Shown one piece after another: positions 17,146-26,933 of a DNA stretch of 64,000 nucleotides. The DNA lies in NCBI GenBank assembly GCA_963771295.1, contig CAVYTB010000009.1:420540-484539 (forward strand), in the 5' to 3' direction. The DNA comes from Acidiferrum sp963771295 (lineage in GTDB: Bacteria > Acidobacteriota > Terriglobia > Acidiferrales > UBA7541). The position numbers and the translations under genes are program-made. Positions within the stretch are counted from its first letter, which is position 1, and the number at the start of each line of letters is the position of its first letter. The notes under the pieces are model-generated. The model was not told the origin of the DNA. It worked only from the letters and a program-made list of their open reading frames with translations, and did no database searches.

Positions 17146-18717
17146 ATGAATTGTCTGAACGCGTATATCCCCAGCTTTCGTTTTTCATTGAATTCCGCAA
17201 CTGCGCTTCGTGTCGGTGCGAGAATAAAGATCCGTTTCTGTAAAAAAACTTCGGTCTGTTTGCTCTGTGCAGCTTTTTTCGTCGCCGGCTCTCAATCGGC
17301 TCGCGCACAAGGACAAGAAGCGAGCCCGTCTCAAATAGAGGCTCTTCAAAAGAAACTCGACAATCTGCAGAATCAGATGGCAGAGGTGCAGAGCGAACTG
17401 AAGCGCATTTCGGGCGCTCCGGTTAAAGCACAAGCTGCAGCAGCCACACCCGCACCAGCAGCGGCTGGCACGCAGCAGAGTGAACAAAAAACGGAAGCGG
17501 AAACTGAGCTGACTCCGAAGAAGGAGGAAATTGGCCAGGCCACTTCCACCTATCGCACCTTTGCGCAGGATCCGCTGGCCGCGCCGCGCATCAATAACGA
17601 ACCGTTGGACCCGCGTTTTCCCGGATATTTTCGGCTGCCAGGTACGAGCACATTATTGCGGATAGGCGGTTATGCCAAAACTGACTTTATCTACGATTTA
17701 AAGCCGGCAGGAAACGTCGATAGCTTCATTCCTGCCACCATCCCAATTCCGGCTCCAGCCGCATTTACGAACACGACCATATCGGTAAGACCGACGCGCA
17801 TCAATCTTGACTTCCTGGTCCCGCTGAAATCAGGCGAAGCAATCCGGTTCTTCGCTGAAGCTGATCTTTTCGGTTCCAACGCTACCACTCCAAGATTGCG
17901 CCATGCTTACGGGCAAGCAAAGAATTTCCTGATCGGCCAGACCTTCTCGAACTTCATGGATCCTGACGCGGGAACTGACCAACTCGACTTCCAAGGCCCG
18001 AATGCGCAGGTTTCCATCCGCAACCCGCAATTTCGTTACAGCCTTGTCGTCGCCGAAAAGACGACCTTCAGCCTATCGGTTGAGAAGCCTAACTCGGACG
18101 TCGCATTCACGACCCCCGATTTCAGCGCTCAGCCGAACAGCCCTGCGCCTGACGGAACCTTGAAGCTGCGGCGTGAAATGGATCGCGGCCATGTGCAGAT
18201 TTCCGCATTGTTTCGAGATGTAGCGGCATATCTACCAGATGGCCGGCATGACTCCGTGTTCGGTTGGGGCTTCAATCTGGCAGGATCCGAAAAGGTTTGG
18301 GGGCAGGATACGATCGTTTATCAAGGAGCTTACGGGAACGGCATCGAGAGGTATATAAATGATACGTCGGGCTTGGGGATCGACGCGGCTGTCACCAGCT
18401 TGCAGAATCCCGAACTCAAAGCGCTGCCTGTATTCGCAACCTACGGGGGTTTACAACATTTCTGGCTCAAGCGATTGCGCTCAAGCTTGGTATACGGCTT
18501 TGCCCAAGTGCAAAACACCGAAGCTCAGCCGGGTTCCGTATTTCACCAGAGCAATTATGCGGCGGGTAACTTGATCTGGAATCCTTATGGCTCACTAACC
18601 TTAGGCACGGAATTCCTTTATGGCTGGCGAGTAAACAAAGACGGATCTACGGGCAATGCGCCGCGGATTATGTTCAGCGCAAAATACAACTTTGTCAGGA
18701 CGCAATCGGCCGAATAA
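17146..18717 (+). CDS. DcaP-like trimeric porin
   Basis: 523 residues. After a signal-peptide region (VCLLCAAFFVAGSQSARAQ) comes a short coiled coil (IEALQKKLDNLQNQMAEVQS) and an Ala/Pro linker, then a beta-rich domain from about residue 145. That arrangement, with the sequence LRIGGYAKTDFIYDL, is typical of DcaP-like outer-membrane porins that take up small organic anions. The ATG at 17146 has AGAGG at suitable spacing. The signal sequence is unusually far from the start (about 30 residues), so a start a little further in is possible. Followed 21 bases later by a DUF2254 gene. Confidence 0.82.
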   Translation: MNCLNAYIPSFRFSLNSATALRVGARIKIRFCKKTSVCLLCAAFFVAGSQSARAQGQEASPSQIEALQKKLDNLQNQMAEVQSELKRISGAPVKAQAAAATPAPAAAGTQQSEQKTEAETELTPKKEEIGQATSTYRTFAQDPLAAPRINNEPLDPRFPGYFRLPGTSTLLRIGGYAKTDFIYDLKPAGNVDSFIPATIPIPAPAAFTNTTISVRPTRINLDFLVPLKSGEAIRFFAEADLFGSNATTPRLRHAYGQAKNFLIGQTFSNFMDPDAGTDQLDFQGPNAQVSIRNPQFRYSLVVAEKTTFSLSVEKPNSDVAFTTPDFSAQPNSPAPDGTLKLRREMDRGHVQISALFRDVAAYLPDGRHDSVFGWGFNLAGSEKVWGQDTIVYQGAYGNGIERYINDTSGLGIDAAVTSLQNPELKALPVFATYGGLQHFWLKRLRSSLVYGFAQVQNTEAQPGSVFHQSNYAAGNLIWNPYGSLTLGTEFLYGWRVNKDGSTGNAPRIMFSAKYNFVRTQSAE

Positions 18718-18738
18718 GAAGAGCGAGTTCGCGAGACA

Positions 18739-20004
18739 ATGTTCCATAAGCTGCGCAAAACCCAGGCCAAGGCATGGCTTGTTCCGTTGGTTTATGCGGC
18801 GGCGGCGCTCACGTCTGGCGTGACGGTAGCGCGCCTGGCCGATGTGATCCTGCCAGGCTTCACTTCCACTGTCAGCGCGAATGCTGCAATCGGCATTTAC
18901 TCTTCCATTGCGTCCGGTATGCTCGCCCTCACAGGCATTGTATTCTCTCTGACCTTTGTCATGGTGCAATTCAGTGCTACAGCCTACTCGCCGCGGCTCG
19001 TTTTGTGGATCGCCCGTGACCCCGTGATATCCCACGCGATCGGTGTTTTTACTGCCACATTTCTTTACGCATTGGTTGCATTGGCTTGGGTCGACCGTGG
19101 GGGCACCGGCCGAGTTCCGTTAGTCGGCATAGTGGTGGTAACCGCGCTGCTTATAGTAAGCGTCATCATGTTTATTAGTCTCATCCAACGTGTGAGTATG
19201 CTGCAGGTTACCAGGATGTTGGTCTTCACGGGTGATCACGGTCGCAAAGTTATTGAGAATCTCTATCCCCCATTAGATACGCCTGCGTCTTCGGGCTTTG
19301 CTGAAATCTCTCATTTTCCTACTGTCCAGACGCTTGTGCATCGCGGCCATCCGGAGATCGTCCAAGCTTTGGATGTGCCGGCGCTGGTGCAGATTGCCAG
19401 CAGAGCCGGATGTGTCATTGAATTCGCCTCCGCTGTTGGTGATTCTGTCTTTGATTTGACGCCGATTCTGCGGGTTGTTGGGGAAGGGGGCCGAATCGCT
19501 GAGTCACAACTGAGGAGTGCGATTGACCTGGGCGGCGAGCGTACTTTCGAGCAAGATCCTAAATATGCCATCCGATTGCTGGTCGACATCGCCATCAAGG
19601 CCCTGTCTCCGGCAATCAATGATCCGACCACAGCGGTACAGGCACTAGACCAAATTGAAGATCTTTTGCTCCGTCTGGGCCGACGCCGTTTAGAAATTGG
19701 CGCGTTTCGCGACTCGGACCACAACATCCGAGTCCTCATTGCCTTTCCGAGCTGGGAGGACTTCCTGCGCTTGGCATTCGATGAGATTTGTTTCTATGGC
19801 GCCAATAGTGTGCAGATTATGCGTCGTATGAGGGCCCTCATCAGTGAGATGATCTCTGTCCTGCCCGAAGAACGTCATCATGCTCTACGGTATCGGCAGC
19901 AGCGGCTGCAGTCCATCATCGAGCGGTCTTTTGGCAACCCAGACGACAAACAGGATGCATCGGCAGAAGATCGGCAGGGGCTCGGAACCTCGCGACCAAA
20001 GTAA
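18739..20004 (+). CDS. DUF2254 membrane protein
   Basis: 421 residues. Four N-terminal TM segments (about 14-34, 52-78, 98-118, 126-148) and a soluble C-terminal half rich in short helices. The sequence LSLTFVMVQFSATAYSPR followed by LVLWIARDP is diagnostic of DUF2254. Function unknown. It directly follows the porin and is probably cotranscribed. Confidence 0.85.
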   Translation: MFHKLRKTQAKAWLVPLVYAAAALTSGVTVARLADVILPGFTSTVSANAAIGIYSSIASGMLALTGIVFSLTFVMVQFSATAYSPRLVLWIARDPVISHAIGVFTATFLYALVALAWVDRGGTGRVPLVGIVVVTALLIVSVIMFISLIQRVSMLQVTRMLVFTGDHGRKVIENLYPPLDTPASSGFAEISHFPTVQTLVHRGHPEIVQALDVPALVQIASRAGCVIEFASAVGDSVFDLTPILRVVGEGGRIAESQLRSAIDLGGERTFEQDPKYAIRLLVDIAIKALSPAINDPTTAVQALDQIEDLLLRLGRRRLEIGAFRDSDHNIRVLIAFPSWEDFLRLAFDEICFYGANSVQIMRRMRALISEMISVLPEERHHALRYRQQRLQSIIERSFGNPDDKQDASAEDRQGLGTSRPK

Positions 20005-20060
20005 TCGCTGACTTTCCTTCTACGAAGCAAGTCTCGTCGCAGGCATTGTTTTTTTTGCCC

Positions 20061-20927
20061 TCAGAATGGTTGAGGCGCTGAAGAGAATCGGCCCATCGAT
20101 AGAGAAATCAGCGTGAGCAGCACCGTCTGGAAAATCGCGACAACGATGACTGCGGTCACAGCCGCACTGTCAGGAAAACTCGCGGTTGCGATCACCAGCG
20201 CAACGCCAACGTTTCGCGCTGCCGTAGTCAGGCTAACCGCCCGGCGAACTCCAATCATTTGGCCCCCGACTATCCAGCCGGCTGTCAGACAGAGCAGTGT
20301 CAGGAGAGCGAGTCCCACAAAGCCCACCCATCGGATTTCCGCGAGGGTCTTATATTGCAGGCTAATGATCAATGCAAAGACCACGACGCTAAGGACCGCG
20401 CTGAGGAGATTCGCTCGCTTCTGCAACTTTGCCGCACGCTTCTGAAGTCTGGAGTGAACCAACATCCCGATTCCCAGCGGCAGAATTTGGGTCATCAGAA
20501 GCGTTGTTACAATCTTGAACGTATCGATTTTCAAGTTTGCTCCGCGAGCCATAAGAGGTAAGAGAAAGCTCAATAGAATTGGCGCAAGAATCGCAGAGGA
20601 CGCCGCTAAAACCACCATTAGTCCGACAGCAACGTTAACATTGCCTCTGGCCATCGATGTTAGCGGTGGAGCGAACGGGGCCGCGGGACACACGGCAACG
20701 AGTAGAAAGCCGGCAGTCACCATCGGCGCGGTATGGAACAGATATAAAAGGAGAATGGCTGCTGCGGGGACCAGAACGTAATTTGCCAGCGCTGCACGCG
20801 CTAGAAGACCTGCATTCTTAACTACGCCCGCGAGCTCACCGAATGATACGCCAAGTCCCGTCGCCACCATCATTTCAATGAGAAGAATCAAGACGAGCGG
20901 GTTGACGACTTTGTCCGGTGAGAACAA
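20061..20927 (-). CDS. BASS-family transporter (bile acid:sodium symporter-like)
   Basis: 288 residues, about nine hydrophobic helices, with the family features CPAAPFAPPLTSMARGN and TTAARNVGVALVIA. BASS proteins move organic anions with sodium; the natural substrate here is unknown. The start is a TTG at 20927: AGGAG lies exactly 6 bases upstream and no ATG is near, so I regard the TTG start as well supported. Converges with the DUF2254 gene. Confidence 0.82.
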   Translation of the reverse strand: MFSPDKVVNPLVLILLIEMMVATGLGVSFGELAGVVKNAGLLARAALANYVLVPAAAILLLYLFHTAPMVTAGFLLVAVCPAAPFAPPLTSMARGNVNVAVGLMVVLAASSAILAPILLSFLLPLMARGANLKIDTFKIVTTLLMTQILPLGIGMLVHSRLQKRAAKLQKRANLLSAVLSVVVFALIISLQYKTLAEIRWVGFVGLALLTLLCLTAGWIVGGQMIGVRRAVSLTTAARNVGVALVIATASFPDSAAVTAVIVVAIFQTVLLTLISLSMGRFSSAPQPF

Positions 20928-21238
20928 TTGCTTCTCCTGGCGAGGTTACCCGAAACCGAGAGCTCGAAAGGCACACAGAAATCCGACGAATCGGGCCATG
21001 TGAACATTGAAAAGAGCGCTTTGAATAACTGAACTTATTTGTCCCTGTGCTTTTGCGGCCGCGCAGTCTTCTCAACGACTCGGGAGTCCCTAATTGCTTG
21101 ATTGTGTTTGAAATCAACTTCAAAGTGAACTAGGGGTTTTCCCAGTAGCCGTCCAGAGGTTGTTTGCCTTAGGATGCGTGTATTGAAGTCGGATTTCCGG
21201 GTGCTTCGGCAACGTCGTGGGGCAACCACCATGTTTGT
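20928..21238. other. Divergent intergenic region with degenerate operator
   Basis: Holds only the degenerate operator copy 3 (21130-21145) between the BASS gene (minus) and GlgX (plus). No further gene or hairpin seen. Confidence 0.5.
21130..21145 (+). promoter_or_regulatory. Palindromic operator, copy 3 (degenerate)
   Basis: CTAGGGGTTTTCCCAG keeps the left half-site exactly; the right half is shifted and shortened. TAGCCG follows and CTTAGGAT begins 16 bases later, which matches the promoter spacing of the other copies. GlgX starts about 93 bases downstream. Confidence 0.45.
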
Positions 21239-23371
21239 TTGGGGGACTTCTTCTTGGTGCCGAGCTCATTTTCTACTTCCAGGGATCCTGAGAATAAGGG
21301 TAAGACCTTTCCGCTTGGCGCGGCGGTCGAACTCAGCGGTGTCAATTTTTCTTTGTTTTCGCGGGATGCTTCGGGAATCGAGTTGTTGTTGTTTGATCAC
21401 GAAGACGATGCGCGCCCTGCACGCGTGATTTCGTTGAACCCGGTTGTTAATCGAACCTACCACTATTGGCATATCTTTATTCCCGGTCTGCGGGCGGGTC
21501 AGCTCTATGCGTACCGGGCCCAAGGACCATTCGATCCGTCCAATGGGATGCGCTTTGATCGTGAGAAAGTCCTACTCGATCCATACGGACGCGGAGTTGC
21601 CGTTCCCAAGAACTACTCTCGTGACGCAGCTCGAGAACGGGGCGGCAATGCCCCGACCGCGATGAAGAGCGTGATCGTAGATCCACGCTTATACAACTGG
21701 GAGGGCGATACGCCTTTGCGACGACCATCTTCCCAGACCATCATCTACGAAATGCATGTTAGAGGCTTCACGCGGAACCCGAATTCCGGGGTTTCCGAGG
21801 AAGCACGAGGCACATTTCGTGGACTCATCGAGAGAATTCCGTATCTCCAGGATTTAGGAGTCTCGGCCGTCGAACTTCTGCCGGTATTTCAATTCGATCC
21901 CCAGGATTGTCCGCCGGGCCGGGTCAACTACTGGGGTTATGCGCCAGTATCTTTCTTTGCGCCGCATGGAGATTACAGCTCCCGGCGCGATGCTCTGGGC
22001 CCCATCGATGAGTTTCGCGACATGGTCAAGGCTCTGCACCGCGCGCAAATCGAAGTTATCTTGGACGTTGTATTCAACCACACCGCGGAAGGCGATGACC
22101 GTGGACCGACGCTAAGTTTTCGCGGAATCGACAACAATACCTATTACATTTTGGAACAAGATCGTTCGCGATATGCGAATTACAGCGGGACAGGCAACAC
22201 ACTAAACGCCGACCATCCAATCGTTCGTCGAATGATCGTTGACAGTCTCAGTTATTGGGTTGAAGAGATGCACGTGGATGGTTTTCGCTTCGATCTCGCT
22301 TCGATTCTCGCTCGCGATTCCACCGGCCGTCCGATGTCCAATCCCGCCGTTCTTTGGGATATCGAGTCGCACCCAATTCTGGCGGGCACAAAGTTGATTG
22401 CCGAGGCGTGGGATGCGGCCGGACTGTATCAGGTGGGCAGCTTTGTCGGGGACAGCTGGAAAGAGTGGAATGGACACTTTCGTGATGACGTAAGAAGCTT
22501 TTTCCGGTCCGAAAACGGGTCGGTGCGGCGTTTCGCTGACCGTTTGCTTGGCAGTCATGAGATCTATCGGCACGAGGCGCGAGAAGCGGAGCAGAGCGTC
22601 AATTTCGTGACATGTCACGACGGATTCACTCTGAATGACCTGGTTTCTTACAACCACAAAGACAACGAAGCTAATGGTGAAGAAAATCGCGACGGAGCGA
22701 ACGACAACCGCAGCTGGAACTGCGGAGTGGAAGGTGCAACGAATGATCCCGGCATTGAGAAAATAAGGAATCGCCAGGTCAAGAACTTCCTGACGGTGAC
22801 GATGCTTTCTCTTGGCTTGCCAATGATCTTAATGAGCGACGAGGTTCGGCGAACGCAGGGCGGCAACAACAATGCCTATTGTCACGATAACGGAGGAAAT
22901 TGGTTTGACTGGTCTTTGGTGGAACAACATGCGGACGTACGCCGTTTTGTGAAATTGCTCATCGCGAGACGCTTGCTACGAGACACAGACGCAGAACGCC
23001 AGCGTAAGACATTGACCCAACTGATCAGTGAGGGATTTAAAGGTTGGCATGGCGTCAAGCTCCATCAACCGGACTGGAGCGACGGCTCTCACAGTATCGC
23101 CTTCAGCGCGGAACTCGCAAGAGAAGGCCTTGCAGTGTTTGCCATCTTTAACGCCTATTGGCAGCCCCTCGAATTCGAGCTTCCACCGGTACACGGTGCG
23201 AAGAGCGGGCCGTGGCGACGGTGGATTGACACTTTTCTCGAGTCGCCTCAAGACATTGTGGAATGGCAAAGAGCATCGCCGGTCTCGGGCCACAAATACC
23301 AGGCCGGCCCTCGGTCCGTGGTCGTTCTCTGGGCTAGTCTCGGGAGTGCCGCGGATCACGGATTAACGTAG
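21239..23371 (+). CDS. glgX: Glycogen debranching enzyme GlgX
   Basis: 710 residues, normal length. Hydrolyses alpha-1,6 branch points of glycogen limit dextrin. N-terminal CBM48 (about 20-150), then a GH13 barrel: VFNHT (region I), DGFRFDLA with the catalytic Asp at about 352, IAEAWD with the acid Glu at about 389, and VTCHDGF. The start is uncertain: the frame opens at a TTG at 21239 with no clear ribosome-binding site, and a GTG at 21257 is an alternative. No other glycogen genes lie nearby. Preceded by a degenerate operator. Confidence 0.92.
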   Translation: MGDFFLVPSSFSTSRDPENKGKTFPLGAAVELSGVNFSLFSRDASGIELLLFDHEDDARPARVISLNPVVNRTYHYWHIFIPGLRAGQLYAYRAQGPFDPSNGMRFDREKVLLDPYGRGVAVPKNYSRDAARERGGNAPTAMKSVIVDPRLYNWEGDTPLRRPSSQTIIYEMHVRGFTRNPNSGVSEEARGTFRGLIERIPYLQDLGVSAVELLPVFQFDPQDCPPGRVNYWGYAPVSFFAPHGDYSSRRDALGPIDEFRDMVKALHRAQIEVILDVVFNHTAEGDDRGPTLSFRGIDNNTYYILEQDRSRYANYSGTGNTLNADHPIVRRMIVDSLSYWVEEMHVDGFRFDLASILARDSTGRPMSNPAVLWDIESHPILAGTKLIAEAWDAAGLYQVGSFVGDSWKEWNGHFRDDVRSFFRSENGSVRRFADRLLGSHEIYRHEAREAEQSVNFVTCHDGFTLNDLVSYNHKDNEANGEENRDGANDNRSWNCGVEGATNDPGIEKIRNRQVKNFLTVTMLSLGLPMILMSDEVRRTQGGNNNAYCHDNGGNWFDWSLVEQHADVRRFVKLLIARRLLRDTDAERQRKTLTQLISEGFKGWHGVKLHQPDWSDGSHSIAFSAELAREGLAVFAIFNAYWQPLEFELPPVHGAKSGPWRRWIDTFLESPQDIVEWQRASPVSGHKYQAGPRSVVVLWASLGSAADHGLT

Positions 23372-23389
23372 ACATCACGCTAAATGCGG

Positions 23390-24040
23390 TCACGAAGGCT
23401 TCTTGGCAGCGTCTTCTTTGGCCCACTGCTGTTTCTTTGCTTCCACCTCTTTTGCAGAGGGCGGATAGCTTTTAAAAGCATTCTTGATGTTGCCGTCAGC
23501 CGTCTTCCAAATCTTGGCGGAGTCCGAGTGAATTAGTTTGACGCTAACAAACATGCGCCAGGCGAGTTCGCGCGATCTTGCATCAATGAGTTCAATGCCA
23601 AGAGTACCTTGGTGGTTGGTGTAAGTTTCCATGTTGTAGTAGACATATCCCCAGTGATAACCAAAGTACGGGCCGAATACTCCCCAGTTGGCGCTCGTTG
23701 CCACGTCCGAGTCCTTCTGACTGTTAGCCCAATATCGAACCACTAAATCCGGATTCTCTTCCGGCTTTACCTCGCGAAGTCCCTTAGCGGTCAATTCGCG
23801 GGTAACGGCACGATGGATTTGGTTGTTTAGCTGTTCTGGATTCAATTGCATTCTGACCAGCGCTTCAACTCCACCTATAAAAGCAAAGGTTTTGAATTTT
23901 GAAAAATCGAGATTGGGATCGAAATCGGTGAACATTTTGGCTTCCACCGGCGACGCGAGCAAGAACAGCAACGGCAAGACTGAAAACAGACGCAAAAACC
24001 GCCGATGATTGTTACGTAGTGCCAACCTGGTCCAGTTCAT
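23390..24040 (-). CDS. DUF4136 secreted protein
   Basis: 216 residues. A hydrophobic signal (SVLPLLFLLASPVEA) is followed by the DUF4136 core: MFTDFDPNLDFSKFKTFAF, a helix with ELTAKGLREV, and DLVVRYWANS. Members are probably envelope lipoproteins or periplasmic proteins of unknown role; no lipobox Cys is present. Paralogue of the gene at 24086, 45 bases upstream, and last gene of the RND-PPK2 operon. The C-terminus is charged (AKEVEAKKQQWAKEDAAKK). Confidence 0.82.
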   Translation of the reverse strand: MNWTRLALRNNHRRFLRLFSVLPLLFLLASPVEAKMFTDFDPNLDFSKFKTFAFIGGVEALVRMQLNPEQLNNQIHRAVTRELTAKGLREVKPEENPDLVVRYWANSQKDSDVATSANWGVFGPYFGYHWGYVYYNMETYTNHQGTLGIELIDARSRELAWRMFVSVKLIHSDSAKIWKTADGNIKNAFKSYPPSAKEVEAKKQQWAKEDAAKKPS

Positions 24041-24085
24041 AGAATCTCTTTCTGACAGAGTATTCCAGCTCCAACAGTCCGAGCC

Positions 24086-24646
24086 TTACTTCGTTGGGGG
24101 CGGATAGTTCTTTAAGAGTTTTGCGACGGCTTTCGTCAAATTCTTCTGCTGTTTCTCCGGTTTTGCCTTTGGATCAATGGTCTTGCTCGCGGTGCCTCGC
24201 CAAACCAATTCCTTTTTGGCCGATTCGTACATATCAATGTCCAGCTGCCCAACATAAATCGTGGAAGTCGAACCTGTGGTCATGGTTGTGCCCATGCCAC
24301 CTCCATACCATCCGCCGCCCCAGCCGGGACCGTATCCCCAACCAGTGTTATACGAAGTGAATTGCTTCTCCGTACTGAGGGCTGTCTGATAGGCGACGTA
24401 GAGGTCAGCCGAATCCGCATCGGTCTTCTGCAGGCCTTTCTTCGCCAGCTCAGCTTCTACTGTGTCTCGAATCTGCTTCTCGACCAATGGATTCGCGTGG
24501 TCAGCGTCCTTGATTTCAACCCACTTGAAGGTCTTGAATTTGCTGAAATCGGCCTTTCTGTCGTAGTTGTAACGCACATCTTGCGCAAACAACAAAGAAC
24601 CGCTCATTAGAAATAAAATGAACCCAAAAACAATCAGCCTTCTCAT
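24086..24646 (-). CDS. DUF4136 secreted protein (paralogue)
   Basis: 186 residues with signal peptide (LIVFGFILFLMSGSLLFA) and the DUF4136 pattern DVRYNYDRKADFSKFKTFKW, then EAELAKKGLQ and DLYVAYQT. A Gly/Trp/Tyr-rich insert lies near residue 115 (GWGYGPGWGGGWYGGGMG). ATG preceded by AAGGGGAAAAGAA. Starts 16 bases after the PPK2 stop, so it is in the same operon. Confidence 0.85.
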   Translation of the reverse strand: MRRLIVFGFILFLMSGSLLFAQDVRYNYDRKADFSKFKTFKWVEIKDADHANPLVEKQIRDTVEAELAKKGLQKTDADSADLYVAYQTALSTEKQFTSYNTGWGYGPGWGGGWYGGGMGTTMTTGSTSTIYVGQLDIDMYESAKKELVWRGTASKTIDPKAKPEKQQKNLTKAVAKLLKNYPPPTK

Positions 24647-24662
24647 TTCTTTTCCCCTTTGA

Positions 24663-25472
24663 TCAATATTTCTCCGGAATGAATTTGTGCCGCTTGACCG
24701 ATGCCTGATCGTTGTAGCTATGTTTTTCCGAGCGCTTCGGCAGTTTAATCTTCTCGCGGGGAACTTTCTTGTAGGGAATCATGCTCAGCAAGTGAGAAAT
24801 ACAATTCAGCCGAGCCTTGCGCTTGTCGTCAGAGCGAACCAGGTGCCATGGGGCGTGTTTTGAGTCCGTGGCCTCCAGCATGCGATCCCTGGCACGCGAA
24901 TAGTCATACCAGCGGCGAAACGATTCCAGATCCATGGGACTGAGCTTCCACTGGCGGAGAGGATCCTTGAGTCGCGCTTCGAACCGGCGTTGTTGCTCCT
25001 TCTGGCCGACCTCCAGCCAGTATTTGATGAGGATGATTCCGGCATCGGTCATGTACTTTTCGACCGTCGGGCAGAGCTTCAGAAACTCGCGGTATTGTTC
25101 GTCCGAGCAAAAGCCCATGACGTGCTCAACGCCGGCGCGGTTGTACCAGCTACGGTCGAAGATCACAATCTCACCGGCGGCTGGAAAATGTTGCATGTAG
25201 CGCTGAATGTACATCTGACTTTTCTCGCGGTCGGAAGGGGCCGGCAGCGCGATCAAGCGAAATACGCGCGGGCTAACCCGCTCCGTCATAGCGCGAATTG
25301 TGCCGCCCTTGCCTGCGGCATCCCGTCCCTCGAAGACAACAATGACCCTGAGACCTTTGTATTTAACCCAGTCCTGCAATCTACAGAGTTCCGCCTGCAG
25401 CCGCTTCATCTCTTTTTCGTATTTTTTCTTCTTCAAGGATTTTTCTTCCTGTGACGCGTCGTTTTTGGCCAT
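24663..25472 (-). CDS. ppk2: Polyphosphate kinase 2 (PPK2)
   Basis: 269 residues. Transfers phosphate between polyphosphate and nucleoside di- or monophosphates. Walker A is GRDAAGKGGT (residues 49-58), the Walker B/lid region is IVIFDRSWYNRAGVEHVMG, and RRWYDYSRARDRML follows. The short single-domain form belongs to class I or III, and I cannot tell which from sequence alone. ATG at 25472 has GAGGAG upstream; the longer frame starts at TTG 25496. Only 33 bases after the RND outer-membrane factor stop, an unusual operon partner. Confidence 0.92.
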   Translation of the reverse strand: MAKNDASQEEKSLKKKKYEKEMKRLQAELCRLQDWVKYKGLRVIVVFEGRDAAGKGGTIRAMTERVSPRVFRLIALPAPSDREKSQMYIQRYMQHFPAAGEIVIFDRSWYNRAGVEHVMGFCSDEQYREFLKLCPTVEKYMTDAGIILIKYWLEVGQKEQQRRFEARLKDPLRQWKLSPMDLESFRRWYDYSRARDRMLEATDSKHAPWHLVRSDDKRKARLNCISHLLSMIPYKKVPREKIKLPKRSEKHSYNDQASVKRHKFIPEKY

Positions 25473-25505
25473 TGGAAGTTTGCTCCTCTTTCGCAATAAA
25501 GACTC

Positions 25506-26933
25506 TTATGGGGTAGGTGAGGGCGCTGGCGCGGCCGTCCCACTGGTGCTACTCCACTGCGCATCATTCAGATTCCAGCCGCCGCCCAGCGCTCGATACA
25601 GATTGACGAGCGCCACTTTGCGACCGAGGTCGTAGATGATTGCCGACTGCTCTGCCGGATACATTTGGATCTGCGCATCAATGATCTCGAGATAGCTTGC
25701 GAGGCCGCTGTCATATCGGATACTCGACAGCCGGACTGACTCACGATATGCCTCGACAGAGTTTAGCTGTTCCGCGTACGACTTGGCGAGTTCTTGGTGG
25801 GCCGACAGCGACGTTGAGACCTCGCCAAAGGCCTGCGTAACGGATTTCTCAAAGGCAATCTTTGCCTGGTCGCGTTGCGCCAGCGCCGCCCGATATTCGT
25901 TCTTCAAGCGGCCAGCCGTAAAAAGAGGCCCAGCCAGATTTCCGGCCAGGCTCCACGCCCTTCCGGCACCTGTGAGCTCCGAAAGTTGCGGGCTTACTCC
26001 ACCAAGCGCGCCCGTCAAGGAAATCGTCGGAAAAAAATTGGCTTTTGCGACACCGACGTTGGCGTTTGCAGCAATGAGGTTCTCCTCAGCCTGCTGGAGA
26101 TCGGGCCGGCGTTCCAACAATTGGGAAGGCAACCCGGTTGGCACCTCTGGTGGGTCAAACTGCTCGGCCAAGGCGCTGCCGCGGGTAATCGGTCCGGGGG
26201 CGCGCCCCAAGAGCAGGTTCAATGCTGCCTCTTGCGCAACGATCTGTCTGCGTAGATCCGGGATCACGGCGGCGACGTTCGCGAGAGCAGCTTGTGCCCG
26301 AGCAACCTCGAGACCGGAAGCGGCGCCACCTTCAAGCCGGTGCTGAAAGATGTCCAGAGTATCCTGGAAACTCTTGACGGTTCGACTCGCAACCTCGACG
26401 TCGGCATCGAGTGCTCGCAGTTGAAAGTATCCCTGTGCAACTTCTGAGAGAACCAGGAGACGAATATCGCGCCTGGCATCCTCACTGCCAAAATACGCGG
26501 CCCGCTGTGCTTCATTCAGCTTGCGGATTCGCCCGAACAGGTCAATCTCCCAGATGGTACTGAAGTTGTAGGCATAATAGGTGTGGTTCGAAACGAGTGG
26601 GAACGGAGCCTGCTGCCCGGAAATGCTTCCGCCATATCCTACCTGAGGATAATACTGGGAACGAGCCACGCCGGCGAGTGCACGTTCCTGCTCTACCCTC
26701 GCCAAGGCTACTTGCAAGTCATAGTTGTTCTTGAGGGCTTCCCGTATCAGGCCTTGCAGCACAGGATCCTTGAATAAATCGAACCACGCCAGATCTGCCT
26801 CGGAACTCGTACTTATCTGTCTCTCTGCATAGAAGTCGGCGGGAGGCTGGATCTCCGGGCGCTTGTATTTGGGGCCCACGCTACAGCCAGTCAAGAAAAG
26901 TGACAGAAGCACAACCGTGCTGGTTATTCGCAT
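25506..26933 (-). CDS. RND outer-membrane channel lipoprotein (OprM/NodT)
   Basis: 475 residues with lipobox LFLTGCS (Cys 17) and the start of the mature domain SVGPKYKRPEIQPP, typical of OprM/NodT family factors. Two long repeats with helical pairs (for example VARAQAALANVAAVIPDLRR) are visible. The ATG overlaps the permease stop by one base (TGATG), so translation is coupled. Completes the adaptor-permease-channel trio. Confidence 0.93.
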   Translation of the reverse strand: MRITSTVVLLSLFLTGCSVGPKYKRPEIQPPADFYAERQISTSSEADLAWFDLFKDPVLQGLIREALKNNYDLQVALARVEQERALAGVARSQYYPQVGYGGSISGQQAPFPLVSNHTYYAYNFSTIWEIDLFGRIRKLNEAQRAAYFGSEDARRDIRLLVLSEVAQGYFQLRALDADVEVASRTVKSFQDTLDIFQHRLEGGAASGLEVARAQAALANVAAVIPDLRRQIVAQEAALNLLLGRAPGPITRGSALAEQFDPPEVPTGLPSQLLERRPDLQQAEENLIAANANVGVAKANFFPTISLTGALGGVSPQLSELTGAGRAWSLAGNLAGPLFTAGRLKNEYRAALAQRDQAKIAFEKSVTQAFGEVSTSLSAHQELAKSYAEQLNSVEAYRESVRLSSIRYDSGLASYLEIIDAQIQMYPAEQSAIIYDLGRKVALVNLYRALGGGWNLNDAQWSSTSGTAAPAPSPTP